DNA of 64,000 bases from Opisthocomus hoazin (Eukaryota; Chordata; Aves; Opisthocomiformes; Opisthocomidae): positions 43,296,912 to 43,360,911 of the forward strand of contig NC_134420.1 in the NCBI RefSeq assembly GCF_030867145.1, given 5' to 3'. The translations under genes were made by a program, and so were the position numbers. The notes beneath the pieces are model-generated. The model was not told where the DNA came from. It did not search any database and saw only the letters and a list, made by a program, of their open reading frames with translations. Positions 21,205 to 33,400 of the stretch are shown one piece after another (positions within the stretch are counted from its first letter, which is position 1; each line of letters begins with the position of its first letter).

Positions 21205-24200
21205 ATATTTTTGCTATGAAACTGGACGTTGAAAACTTCCATTTTCGGCAGGAGTGTCTGCTTGCAAGTTGCTACTGTGTTTTTGGACAGCATGCTCTTG
21301 GCCTTCTCCCACTTTCCCCCACAGATATGCTAAAAGTAGTAATCTTGTAAGATGGAAAACAATTTTCAAATGAAAATATGCTTTATCTGTTGAATCATTT
21401 TCCTGTTTGAAGTTGGTTTTAAGAGTCAGCAACCTCTTCCAGAAGTACTTTAAATGTCTACTTTTGCTGTAGACACGAATGAAGTGTTACCAAACTCTGT
21501 AACATTCTAGCTACTTCCCACAGGTAATGTTGATTGTATTACATCAGTAACTTCTTTATCAAAGTCATCAGGTACATTTTGAAGATAACTGCTGTAGAGC
21601 TTTGCCTTGAGTAAAACTGTGATGCAGTTCTTCAGTTGTTCAATGTATGTTTTTTCAGTAATTGTTTTTATATTGATGATTCATTTACATTTTGATTCAT
21701 ACACAGATATGAAAGTCAAAAAACTCAGTTTTAAGGTCGTTGTGGTTAGTGCATTAAAATATAGCTAAGGTCTGGAGAAAACCTAGGCAAAATAATAGGT
21801 GCAAGAACAAAATCTGGTTGAACTTGAGTTTCTGTTGAACAAAATCTTTGGCATTTGTACATGTTTCTGCATTCTACTGTTATACATTAGTTTTTAATGA
21901 TACATATAGCTGAAATAGTAAAAATTAAATCTTGAATATGCAACAATAAGTGGTCTTTCAAAATGAAATATAAGTTATAATATAATGATGTTGAGTATGA
22001 AAGTGTAAGAATTTTTTGCTCATTAGAACGTATTACTTCGTCTTCCATGGAAGTCAGTATTTTCATAGGAATACGCACTAAAACTATTTGATAAAGGCAG
22101 TCTCACCATCAGCTTGTTCAGTGCCTGACACTTTTCTAGCTTTTAGTCTAAACTCTTCCTGTTCCAACTGTAGCTGCATTCTGAGAAACTTCAATGTATA
22201 AAATATATTTAAACTATGCAGTATTTGGATAAATACCATTAAGCTATAAAAGATTAAGTAGTGAAATTCCTACATGGTAACACTTTAATGTTGCTAGTAC
22301 TAAAACTATGAAACTAAACATTAAGTACATTTTTTTAAAAGGTATGCAGGTTGTGCTATAGAGAGATCTTTATCTATATACATCTGTATATATCCACATA
22401 TATCCACATTCTTCAAAATACTGAAAAGTAATAATCACTTTTTTATTAATATAGCTTGTTTTTCATTGAAAATACAAGCATGATTGCTTTACTTTCTGAT
22501 ACTTTGGCAAGAAAGTTCATCCACAGTAAATTATAAATGGATAGGTGCTTCTAAAAAAAGTAGTAATCCAGACTAATCTGGTTTCAGGTTCTGGTTTATG
22601 TTTTATTGGAAGTATTCCTCTAATTAACAAATTATATTACTAAATACTAATTACATAGCAGTGTACTGCAACTCAAGAACTGTGGAAGTGGCAATCAAGA
22701 CTCACTAAATTTGAGACCATGCTATAAACTGTTAAAGACAGAGGCAGATGATACAGTTCATATAACAATATGCAAGTATTTTGAAATCCTTCTTAAACTG
22801 CTACCACTTCTCTTTCTTGATCTTGGGAAAGGTGCTAATCTTTTTTTATACAGACCTATTTCCGTTACTGGGTAACAAAAGCGTGCGTGCCACTTTTTAA
22901 TATTTTTTTTTTATTATTACTTCAAAGTCTCTACGTAAATTATTGGAAGGCTTAGATCAGGAATTCCTTGCTACTTACAAATAGCTAAAGCAATCTACTC
23001 TCATCAATATCCTATCATTAGAAATCTAAGAATATTTGAAATTAAGACAGAGTTAGTGATGTTTTCCTGCTTCTGAGCCAAAAGCATATTGAAGTCCCCT
23101 TTAAAATAAATATATGAGCTCTTGGAGAATATCATTTGACTTGATTATATACTAAGCATTGTCTTATTCTCTTCTGATTTTTTTCTCCAATAATATTCCA
23201 TGTTTTTCATCTTTGCATAATTTTTGAATGTCATACTGTCAGTAACTTCTTTGTATTCTTACCATTCAGAACTGTCACCATTATAAGGAAGGTGGTTTGC
23301 AAATTTATTTGCATAATAAGAATTCATGTTGTATGTTTGACTTTTTAAAATACAGCAGTAAGTCCCCTGCAGATAGAGTATTATACTTTAAAAATGAGTT
23401 GTGTACACAGTGCAGTATTCTTCCTTCTTGCCTAGTTAGAGGTGTCTTCTGTAATATTATGTTATTTTTCTGTATGGGAAGTACAGACTTTACAGAAGTA
23501 GTAAGCAGAGTGTGGATGACTTTAAAGGACAATTTTTGGACTTTTGGTACCTGCAGTGGCACGGGAAATGGTTTAGAACTTGAAACAAACTGTATTTTAT
23601 AACCTTCAATGGAGAAAGAGATAATAAGGTAATGTGAATATAAGGCTTCAAAAAGTACCAGAGAGAAAAATAGTGCTCACACCTTTTATTGCTTATTTGT
23701 TTTGCATTCAACAGCTGATGGGTTTTATATAAAGGGTAGAACTAACTTTGTCAGCTGTAAGAGAAATCTTAAGTTAACTTTTAAACTATCTGCTATACAA
23801 TGCTACATCAGGACACGTAATTTGCAAAATGCTCTGGTCTCTTAATACTGCTTGAAAAGATTTTTCTTATTAGGAAATTGGAACACGTTCTGTAGACTGA
23901 TGTACACATTCAGGAGAATTTGTCTTTCCTTGCTTGTTGGTTTGATCAGCTCTGTCTAGACACTCTGGTATAATCCTTGATATATTCAAGTTGTATTTCT
24001 AAATGCTACTGTGGAGAGGAACTTCCTCTCTTCTGCTCATTGAATTTACTCTGACTGTTCCTTAAAATTCCATTGAATAAGCTGACTTCCAATCTATAAA
24101 AACACAGGCAAGTCTCTTTTGTCTGGAAGCCGTAAGAGCAATTTCTGTAGCTATAATGACTATCAGGTTTTCAATTGCGATAGCAGGTCACTGAAGTGCA

Positions 24201-24356
24201 ATATTCTTGGGTAGTTTTGATATAAACTGTAACCTGAGGTGCATCTGGAGATGAGGGAAGTTGCTTACTTTCAATATTTCTGTAACACAAGGAGAATAAT
24301 TGCACATACTTTGTCTGTGTATTAAATATATTTTTATAGAAGTTATATCTTTGGTT
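21205..24356 (+). other. G2E3 3' untranslated / downstream region
   Basis: AT-rich sequence with no further coding exon seen. An aataaa signal occurs at 23105-23110, followed by T-rich sequence about 50-80 bases on. One at 21200-21205 overlaps the stop codon and is too early. A TA-rich patch (about 22370-22410) contains repeated TATATCCACA. The actual transcript end cannot be fixed here. Confidence 0.45.
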
Positions 24357-25333
24357 GGTATTGGGACCAGTGCTGTTAACAACTTTGTCGATGGCATGGG
24401 CAGTGGGACTGAGTGCACCTGCAGTAAGTTTGCCGATTACACCAAGCTGGCTGGTGCAGTCGACACACTGGAGGGAAGGGATGCCATCCACAGGGGCCTG
24501 GACAGGCTTGAGAGGTGGGCCCGTGTGAACCTCATGAAGTTCAGCAAGGCCAAGTGCAAGGTCCTGAACCAGGGTCATTGCAGTCCCAAGCACAAATACA
24601 GGCTGGGTGGAGAATGGATTGAGAGCAGCCCTGAGGTAAAGGACTTGGGGGTGTTGGTTGACGAGAAGCTCAATATGACCTGGCAATGTGCCCTTACAGT
24701 CCAGGAAGCCAACTGTATCGTGGGCTGCATCAAAAGCAGCATGTCCAGCAGGGCGAGGGAGGTGATTCTGCCCCTCTACTCTGCTCTTGTGAGACCCCAC
24801 CTCGAGTCTTGTGTCCAGCTCTTGGTCCCCCAACATAAGAAGGACATGGATCTGTTGGAGCAAGTCCAGAGGAAGGGCCATGAAGATGATCCGAGGGCTG
24901 GAGCACCTCTCTTATGAAGACGGCTGAGAGACTTGGGGTTGTTCAGCCTGGAGAAGGTTGCCTGAAGGGGGCCCACAAGAAAGCTGCAGAGTGACTTTTT
25001 ACAGGGGCATGTAGTGACAAGACAAGGGGTAATGGCTTTGAACTGAAAGAGGGTAGACTTAGATTAGATACAAGAAAGAAATTCTTTGTTGTGATGGTGG
25101 TGAGGCACTGGAACAGGTTGCCCAGAGAAGTTGTGGATGTCCCTTCCTGGCAGTGTTCAAGGCCAGGCGGGATGAGGCTTTGAGCAACCCCGTCCAGTGG
25201 AAGGTGTCCCTGCCCATGGTGGGTGGAGGGGGGGTGGGGGTGGGGAGGTGGGGGGGGGTGTTGGTGTTGGTGGTGTAACTAGATGACTGATAAGGTCTCT
25301 CCCAACCCAAACTATTCTATGATTCTACGATTT
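24357..25333 (+). mobile_element. CR1 LINE 3' fragment, old copy
   Basis: The frame starting near 24420 encodes the 3' part of CR1 reverse transcriptase: FADYTKLAG (a decayed FADDTKLGG), then EVKDLGVLVDEKLNM, then [13 protein letters not shown]. It ends with the CR1 tail ATTCTATGATTCTACGATT. Frameshifts appear after about 24917 and the FADD motif is mutated, so it is inactive. It is 5'-truncated, as usual for CR1. A G-rich expansion interrupts the tail region at 25219-25276. Confidence 0.92.
25219..25276 (+). repeat. G-rich low-complexity tract in the CR1 tail
   Basis: Many runs of three or more G separated by single T or A bases, ending in GTTGGTGTTGGTGG. The pattern fits a G-quadruplex-forming sequence. 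It replaces the normally conserved stretch just before the CR1 terminal repeat, so it probably arose after insertion. Confidence 0.75.
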
Positions 25334-26560
25334 GTCACGGCCACAGAAGAGCAACTGCAGTCCTCTTTGTGTTTGGCCAGAGAACTTCACCCCACAGTTT
25401 CTGCATCAAACCCTAAGCTTCCCTCTGGAGTTAGCACATCAAATAAGCTATTTTCTGGAGTGATCACTTTCTAGTAAACAATAGTGGATTGGTATTGGTG
25501 GTTTTAGTATGGTCTTCTTCATAAAGCATATATATAATTTAAAAAAACCCCACAAGTATTTTAGATCTATGTTTGAAAAACCAAGGGGTAAGAAATTTCT
25601 GTGATTTGTTTTCACCCATGCAAAGGATGTTTACTGGAAAAAGCTGTTAGCATTTTTAACAGGTTTATGAGTGAAATATAGTCAAAAGGAGAAGAAATTA
25701 AGATAAGTTTATACTTAAGGTCTAAATCATTGTGTGCTGCAGGTTTGGCTGTTTTTCGTTAAGGTGTTCAGTATTGGGATTGGAAGACTTGAGGATTTTG
25801 AGACATATATTTAAAGTGTAGAGCAGAGAATTGGACATTAATTCACACACATTCTGCATGTGCATGTGGAAAAAATGTCCAAAAGATTTCTTTCAAATGG
25901 AAGGAAATGCAACTCTGGAGGCTACAAAATATGCTCTTAAAGTTTATCTTGATTCTGTATTATATGGTAAAGCATTTTAAAGCTCAGGCTTTACTGTGTT
26001 TTACTTAAAGGGAATTGCTAGTTGGGTGAAAGAAAAAATGCAGAAACTTCTGAAATGTCAAATCGTGTACACAGAAGATCATTGTCAAAATATTGTTTGG
26101 AAGAAAAAACAACTAATTTTGTGTTGTATAAACAATGTTCTTTTTAAATTTATGATACACTATTATGCAAGAAAGTATAATTTTGTAAATACTTTTAGCT
26201 CTAACTTGAATTGTAGGATCAGTGCCTGAAACATTGCCTCTTCAAGCAACGTCGTACTTGATAGATGTGGCATCAGTGTTGGAGTGATCAGTAACTGTGG
26301 GAAAGAACTGTCCTGTCTATGTTCAAAGTGCAATAAAGGATTACATTTCTGTTGGAATGAGTATGTAATTTTCTTCAGTGTTTTTATTTTGATTACCAGG
26401 CCGAGCAAACCACCTCTCTTCCCCTCCAGTAACTCACTGCAAGGTGATGGCTTTACTGGGCCCTGGCCGCCTGGTTTTGAAACACCTGCCCTTCCCCTGT
26501 GGTTACTCGAAGGGCCGCAGGGCTGGCCTGGCCGCGTTTAAGCCACTCTCCAGGGAGCGT
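25334..26560. other. Intergenic stretch before SCFD1 with a candidate poly(A) signal
   Basis: No exon seen. An aataaa signal at 26332-26337 is followed within about 45 bases by GT/T-rich sequence (cagtgtttttattttg), as expected of a cleavage region. It could end a long G2E3 transcript, but the distance from the stop codon (5.1 kb) makes this uncertain. Confidence 0.4.
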
Positions 26561-27450
26561 TTCGGTTCTCTCTTCTCAACAGTTCAGCCCGGAAGGAGAG
26601 CAACACCCGTCACTGCGGCGGCGAAGGGCCGGGCCCCGCCGGCGGACACATCTCGGCCCGCTCTCGCGGCTGCGGCAGAGCACAGGCCCCCAGCTCGAGG
26701 CGGAAGATGCCGTTTCGTAACCGCCGCTCGCGCGAGAGCCGGGGCTCCTCGGGGGGGAGGCGCCGGGCCTTCCGGAGCGCAGAGCTGCGCCGGGCCCGAA
26801 GCCCTCACCTGCCAGCGCCCGGGCGGGGGCGGGTCGGCCGGGCCCGCCTCCCGCCGCCGTAGGGGCCGCCACGTCGTCCGGCAGCTGCGTACGCGGCGGT
26901 GGGCGGGGCGCCGGGCGGCGGCCGGGCTGGGGGGGAAGGAAAATGGCGGCCGGGATCCGGGAGAAGCAGACCGGTAAGCGTCTTTCCGCCGTCTCCGCGG
27001 CGCGGCAGCTGTCCCTCCCGGGGCTCGGCGGAGGGAGGAAGCGAGGTCAGCCTCACGCTGCGGCCGGGCTCCTGCCTCCGTGCCTCCGGCCGGCGCGGCC
27101 CCGCGGCGCTGTGGGGGCGTCTCTTCCCGCCCGGCTTGGGTCTCCCGGCAGCGAGGCGGCGGCCCTCTGCCCCCCGCTCGGCGGGCCCGGGGGAGCGGGG
27201 CTGCGGGGCCTCCGGCCGCGGGGGCTCGGCCCGGCTGTGGGGCACAGGGCCGTGGGCGCCCAGCCCCGGGGCCGTGGCCGCAGGTGCCGCCGTGGTGTGG
27301 CGGTCGTCCCCGGGGAGGGTCTTGCGGGGGCCCGGGACGTGACCGGTGCCCTTCTCCCGTGGCCCTGGGGAGCGGGGTGCGCTCCCCCTCTGTTTCGGCT
27401 GCCTTTCTGCCTGTGGCAAGCAGCGTTTGGCGGCGCAGAAGCAAAGCTGC
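26561..27450 (+). promoter_or_regulatory. SCFD1: CpG-island promoter of SCFD1
   Basis: Very GC- and CpG-rich block of about 900 bases with GC boxes (gggcgggggcgggtc near 26821; gtgggcggggcg near 26899). A YY1-type motif AAAATGGCGGCC lies at 26940-26951, over the start codon. No TATA box is seen. Open frames on both strands throughout reflect stop-poor GC-rich sequence rather than genes. Confidence 0.82.
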
Positions 27451-30400
27451 GGTTGTGATGCTGCTGTGTAGGCAGCAGAGGGGCCTCGGGGTGCGTACTG
27501 ACCCTCAGGAAACTGAGAGTATGATATTAACAACAACAGCTAATTATGCAGGAGGTTTTCTGTCTGGTAAAGCGTTTGCTATTCACTCCCTCCTTGCACG
27601 TCCTGCCTTGCTGCTGCTTCGTGGAGCCTTGAGCCACCGGTTTGGACGTACTCCGAAAGCACCGAGCAGGTCACCGCCAGAGTCCTCCGCTTGCCCTGCC
27701 TGGCAAAGCTGTTGTCACCTTCTCCTTGACAACTGCACTATCTTACTGGTGGTATAGAGGATTCCGTGTGCATTTATTTGACATGAAATTTCTAAAATCA
27801 TCTGCCTAAAAATCTCAGCCTGAGTCTCTGTGTGGACCTGAAATATTTACTAGTACTCTCCATCTTCTTTTTGTACCAGAAGTCTGCTTTCTTTAATCTC
27901 ATTCTTGTAGTCATCTACTGTCAATAGTGCTATTTGATATTCGTTTGCAATCCTTTACTTTTCTTCTGTCTGCTGCCTCGCTAGTAAAGCCCGTTGTCTT
28001 TGAGCTATTATTCTGTACAGCTTTATTCTTTTCTGTTTTGCTTCACCTTGTTACTTTATTATTTCAGTCAACCTTTACCACTGATCCCATGTTCTCTTCC
28101 ATTGGTGAGGTCCTTTGCAAGGAAGTAGACTGAACAATTAAAAGATTCTCAGAAATAGGAAGATACTTATTATCATTTAGTGTTTGTATTGCCATGTGTG
28201 TGCACGATTTGCTGCGACCTTTATCCTGGTTCATAACCAGTCAAAGCGTGTCGTTGTGCAGGCGCAGTAAAAACCTGATCCTTGCCCCAGAGAGTATTCA
28301 GCCTAAATGTAAATGCAATGGCAATAAAAATACAAAAAAGAAACCCGGAGACCTGCTGAATGTTCGTCATGATTGTCACAGTACATCACTGCTCTGATTG
28401 TGGGCTTCCTTCATGGAGAGCTTATGCCAAGTGTTAATTCAAACAGTAAACTCTGCAAAGCAGCTGCTTCAGATCCAGTAGTACCAAAACACGTAACCAT
28501 GCAGCTTTATACAAAATTGCTCGTGTGGCTAAAACGTATGGAAGGTGTCACGGGCAGTGAGGGAGCGAAGGCTCCAGGAGCAGGCTGTAATCAACTTTCA
28601 GGATCACTCCATGGAGTTAAAAAAAGAAAAAGAAAGAAAAATACAAAAATGTTAAGCAAGTGGAAGGCTGGGTTCCAGTGAGACCCAGCGCTCGCTGCTC
28701 GCCTGCTCCCTCCCATGGTCAAGTTTCACTACTGGTAATGGGGTTTGAAAAGGCAGTACACAGGAGGAGGAAGCAGGGACAGACAGCGAAAGAGAACTTC
28801 AGAAACGTCACCTGGGCATGGATGGATGCTGTTAGGAAAGCCAAAGTTTAATCGGAGTTGAGACTTGCAGCAGATGTCAAGAGCAATGAGAAGAGCTTCT
28901 GCTGTGACATTAGTAGTGAAAATATGAATAAGTGTTGGATCATTGCTACATGGAGCTGGTCATTTAGTGGTGATGGGCGCAGATAAGGCTAAAGTACCCA
29001 ATGCCTGCTTTGCCTCAGTCATCACCAGCAAACTCTCCCAGGCCTTTGTGTCACTTTGGAGTCAAGCATGATGTGAATCCTCTTGGAAGATGTTTCTTAT
29101 CATGTGAAGGAGAGGGCAAGCATGGATTTATGTATGGTAACTCGTGCCTGACCAGCCCAGTTGCCTTCAGTGATAAAATGGCTGGGTTTGTAGGCAGTGG
29201 GGGAGCGGACTATGCCATTTACCTTGACTTCAGCGAGGCTTTTGACATTGTATTCTTGTATCCAAGTTAGGATGTTATGGGCTGGAGAGATGGGCAAGTA
29301 GATATGTAAAAAAATGGTTGGATGGTCAGGCTCAGAGGGTTGTGATCAGTCAGTTGTACTATACCTGGAGGCTGGTAACCACTGGAGCACTGCATGGGTC
29401 TATCCTGAGACCTGTCCTATTTAAAATCTCTGTCAGTGACCTGGAGGAAGTGTCAATGTGCTCTCTCATTAAGTGTACAGATGACAGCAAACTAGGGGGA
29501 ATCTGTTAATATACTCAAGGGCAGAGCTGCCACTCAGAGGGACCTAGATGAGCAGGAAGAAAGGGCCAGCAGGGACCTTACGAAATTAAGCAGTGACGAG
29601 TGTAGATTCCCGCACCTGGAAAAGAAGAACCCCTTGCAACACACAGACAGCAGTGCAGGGGACTGTTAGACTGGAGAGCAGCTCTGCCAAAAAAGGCCCA
29701 CGAGGGCTCTCGGTGGGCAGCGAGCTGAACATCAGCCCGCAGCGTGCCTGCCCCCACATAGCGGCATCCCAAGCCGTATTCCCAGGAGCACAGCCAGCTG
29801 ATCGAGGGGAGTGAATGTCTCCCCAACTCAGCCCCAGGAGACCACATCTAGATGCCGTGTCCAGTTCGTGTTTGCCACTACAGGACAGGTTCTCATCAGT
29901 CGAAGGGAGCACAGAAAAGGGCCACCAGGATGGCCAGGGGCTGGAGCACTTGCTCGGTGCGGTGAGGCTGTAGGGCCAGGACTTGTTCAGCCTGGAGAAA
30001 AGGCAGCTTCGCAGGGGGACCTCACAGCAGCTCGCCAGTACTAACGGGGAGGGCATTGAGGAGATGGAGCCGGGCTCCTTGGGGTGGTGTACGGCAGGAG
30101 GGTGAGGAACAACAGGCATAAATTGAAACGAGATATTCATACTGGATATAAGCAAAAACGTTCACCGCAAGGACAATCAGTGCCACAGGTTGTTCAGGGT
30201 GATTGTGGCATCTCCATTCCTGGAGGTTTTCAAGACTTGGCTGGATAAATCCCTGAGCAGCGTGGCCTGGCCTCACACCCCACCCTGCTTGAGCAAGAGG
30301 TTGGACTGGAGATCTCCTGAGGTCCTCTCCAGCCTGAGCTGTCCTGTGGTACTGTAAACCCCAGGGGAACTGCGCTGAGTACACTCACAAGCCTCATTCA

Positions 30401-33400
30401 GCCAAAGGTTAGAAGTTAACCATTTCTGCTGCTCTCCATTTATGAGCAAAGTGGTGTACATTGCCCTGATTTCTGAAAGTTTGTCCTCTTTGCAAAGCTT
30501 TGTGATGGTTTTGTTTGTGAGTTTGAAGAGAGTAGCCACTAACATATTGATGCAGAGTCTTTTGCTTCTAGTTAAAGATGGGAGAACAGCACATAATGTA
30601 TTGTTTAATCAGATAAATGAGGAAGGACTCCTTACTTAATAGATTTACAAGTTAGAGGTAGGTGAAGGAATCTGCTTTGGTTTCTGTGTTGAATGGGAAG
30701 TTAAATGAACTCATTCCTGTCTCAGAGAGTTTTGCTGCTGCAGATTAGGGATAGTGTTCTACCCTTTAAAGCAGCAGTTTCTTCCTGTGAGTTTTCAAAA
30801 TGTTTATCAGTTTTAGTCAGATGAAAAAGTATTTTTTCCTTTGTATACAGTAGTTCCTGTGGGGTAGGAAAAGCAGATCAGGGGAATAAAGCAAACTAGT
30901 TCCTACTAGTAAAGTATGCACCTTCAGGAAGATACTGGAAATATTTTTAAGGCAAGCTGCAACACAATACAGCCCATGGAACTAAGGAGAGAGGTTCTTT
31001 CTTCGTGTTTTGGGACTTGCTTCTTCTCCTTTTGCAGTGTCTTCCAGAGCCCATGAATTCTAGCTGATGTGTGCCACTTGTCAGTTAAAGCTGCATAAAA
31101 ATAATGAAAATGTAACTTGTTGCATTTATATTTTGTGGAGGTTTTCCTCTCAAACGAAACACATAATAAAATCCTGGTAAACTGTTTAATCCCGATTGTT
31201 GAAGTGTAAAGAGAGTAAAGCATTATTCTGCTTTGTTTTCCAGTGGCTTTGAAACGTATGCTGAACTTCAATGTTCCTCCTGTTAAAAACAGCACAGGAG
31301 AACCAGTGTGGAAGGTAAGAACTATTTGAGGAGGAACAAGAGAATTTTAAAGTGTGCAAAACAGTTCAGATTTTCAAATTTTAACTAACTCGAGTATCTG
31401 CTCTGTGTTCTTAAATTGTATGAAATATATTTGCCTGTGTGTTATGAATATACAGAATTGAATATCAGAATTGCTGAGATAAATATATATTTGAGATATT
31501 GGCTGCTTGAAGACCCGATGACTGATTCTTTAGGCAATATTTTAATGAGCAACTGAAGAGGACATTTTTCAAATATACCTGTTGGAAGAAACGTACACGA
31601 TACCTTACAGGTGAACTCGCAGAGTCAGAAAGAAGCCCATAGAAAGGGAAGAACTATTAATAGCCTTAAATTTAGAACAAGCTGAGCTCAAGCTACCTTT
31701 ATTAACTTTAAAAAGGAAGTAATTTCTGAGAAGTTTTTACTGCCACAAAGCATATATTCTGTCTCTTCATCCATTCTGTTCACAGAATCACAGAATCACA
31801 GAATAGTAGGGGTTGGAAGGGACCTCTGTGGGTCATCTAGTCCAACCCTCCTGCTGAAGCAGGGTCACCTACAGCAGGCTGCACAGGACCTTGTCCAGGG
31901 CGGTCTTGAATATCTCCAGAGAAGGAGACTCCACAACCTCCCTGGGCAGCCTGTTCCAGTGCTCCGTCACCCTCAGAGGGAAGAAGTTCTTCCTCACGTT
32001 CAGACGGAACTTCCTGTGCTTCAGTTTATGCCCATTGCCCCTTGTCCTGTCACTGGGCACCACTGAAAAGAGCTTGGCCCCATCCTCCTGACACCCACCC
32101 TTGAGATATTTATAAGCATTTATTAGGTCCCCTCGCAGCCTTCTCTTCTTCAGGCTGAACAAGCCCAGCTCCCTCAGCCTCTCCTCGTAGGGGAGATGTT
32201 CCAGTCCCCACACCATCCTTGTAGCCCTCCGCTGGACTCTCTCCAGTAGCTCTTCATCTTTCTTGAACTGGGGAGCCCAGAACTGGACACAGTACTCCAC
32301 ATGAGGCCTCACCAGGGCAGTGTAGAGGGGAAGGAGAACCTCCCTCGTCCTGCTGGCCACACTCTTCTTGATGCACCCCAGGATTCCATTGGCTTTCTTG
32401 GCAGCCAGGGCACACTGCTGGCTCATGGTTAACCTGTCGTCCACCAGGACACCCAGGTCCCTCTCCGCAGAGCTGCTCTCCAGCAGGTCCGCCCCAAGCC
32501 TGTACTGGTGCATGGGGTTGTTCCTCCCCAGGTGCAGGACCCTGCATTTGCCTTTGTTGAACCTCATCAGGTTCCTCTCTGCCCAGCTTTCCAGCCTATC
32601 CAGGTCACGCTGAATGGCAGCACAGCCTTCCGGTGTGTCTACCACACCTCCCAGTTTGGTGTCATCAGCAAACTTGCTGAGGGTACATTCTAACTCTTCA
32701 TCCAGGTCGTTGATGAAGAAGTTAAACAAGACTGGGCCCAGTACTGACCCCTGAGGGACACCACTTGTTACCAGCCTCCAACTAGACTCAGAGCCGCTGA
32801 TGACAACCCTCTGAGTTCTGCCATTGAGCCAGTTCTCTATCCACTTCACCGACCACTCATCCAGCCCACACTTCCTCAGCTTCCCTAGGAGGATATCATG
32901 GGAGACTGTGTCGAAAGCCTTGCTGAAGTCAAGGTAGACAACATCCACGGCTCTCGCTTCGTCTACCCAGCCAGTCATGTCATTGTAGAAAGCTATTAGA
33001 TTGGTCAGGCATGATTTCCCCTTGGTGAATCCATGCTGACTACTCCTGATAACCTTCTTTTCTTCCACTTGCTTGATGATGGCCTCCAGGATAAGCTGCT
33101 CCATCACCTTTCCCAGGATGCAGGTGAGGCTGACCGGCCTGTAGTTCCCTGGGTCCTCCTTCTTGCCCTTTTTGAAGATTGGAGTGACACTGGCCTTTCT
33201 CCAGTCCTCGGGCACCTCTCCTGTCCTCCAGGACCTCTCAAAGATGATGGAGAGTGGCTCAGCAATGACATCCGCCAGCTCCCTCAGCACTCGTGGGTGC
33301 ATTCCATCGGGGCCCATGGATTTGTGGGCGTCCAGATCGCTTAAGCGATCCCTCACACAGTCCTCCTCGACCAAGGGAAAGTCGTCCTCTTTGTAGGCTT

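Noticed and set aside
24171-24881. Minus-strand frame of 236 codons
   Set aside because: It is antisense to the old CR1 copy, whose + strand clearly reads as reverse transcriptase.
26444-27757. Open frames of 147-286 codons on both strands at the SCFD1 CpG island
   Set aside because: Same cause: GC-rich, overlapping and low-complexity. Only the short 26943-26973 exon is supported, by its donor and by joining to exon 2 in frame.
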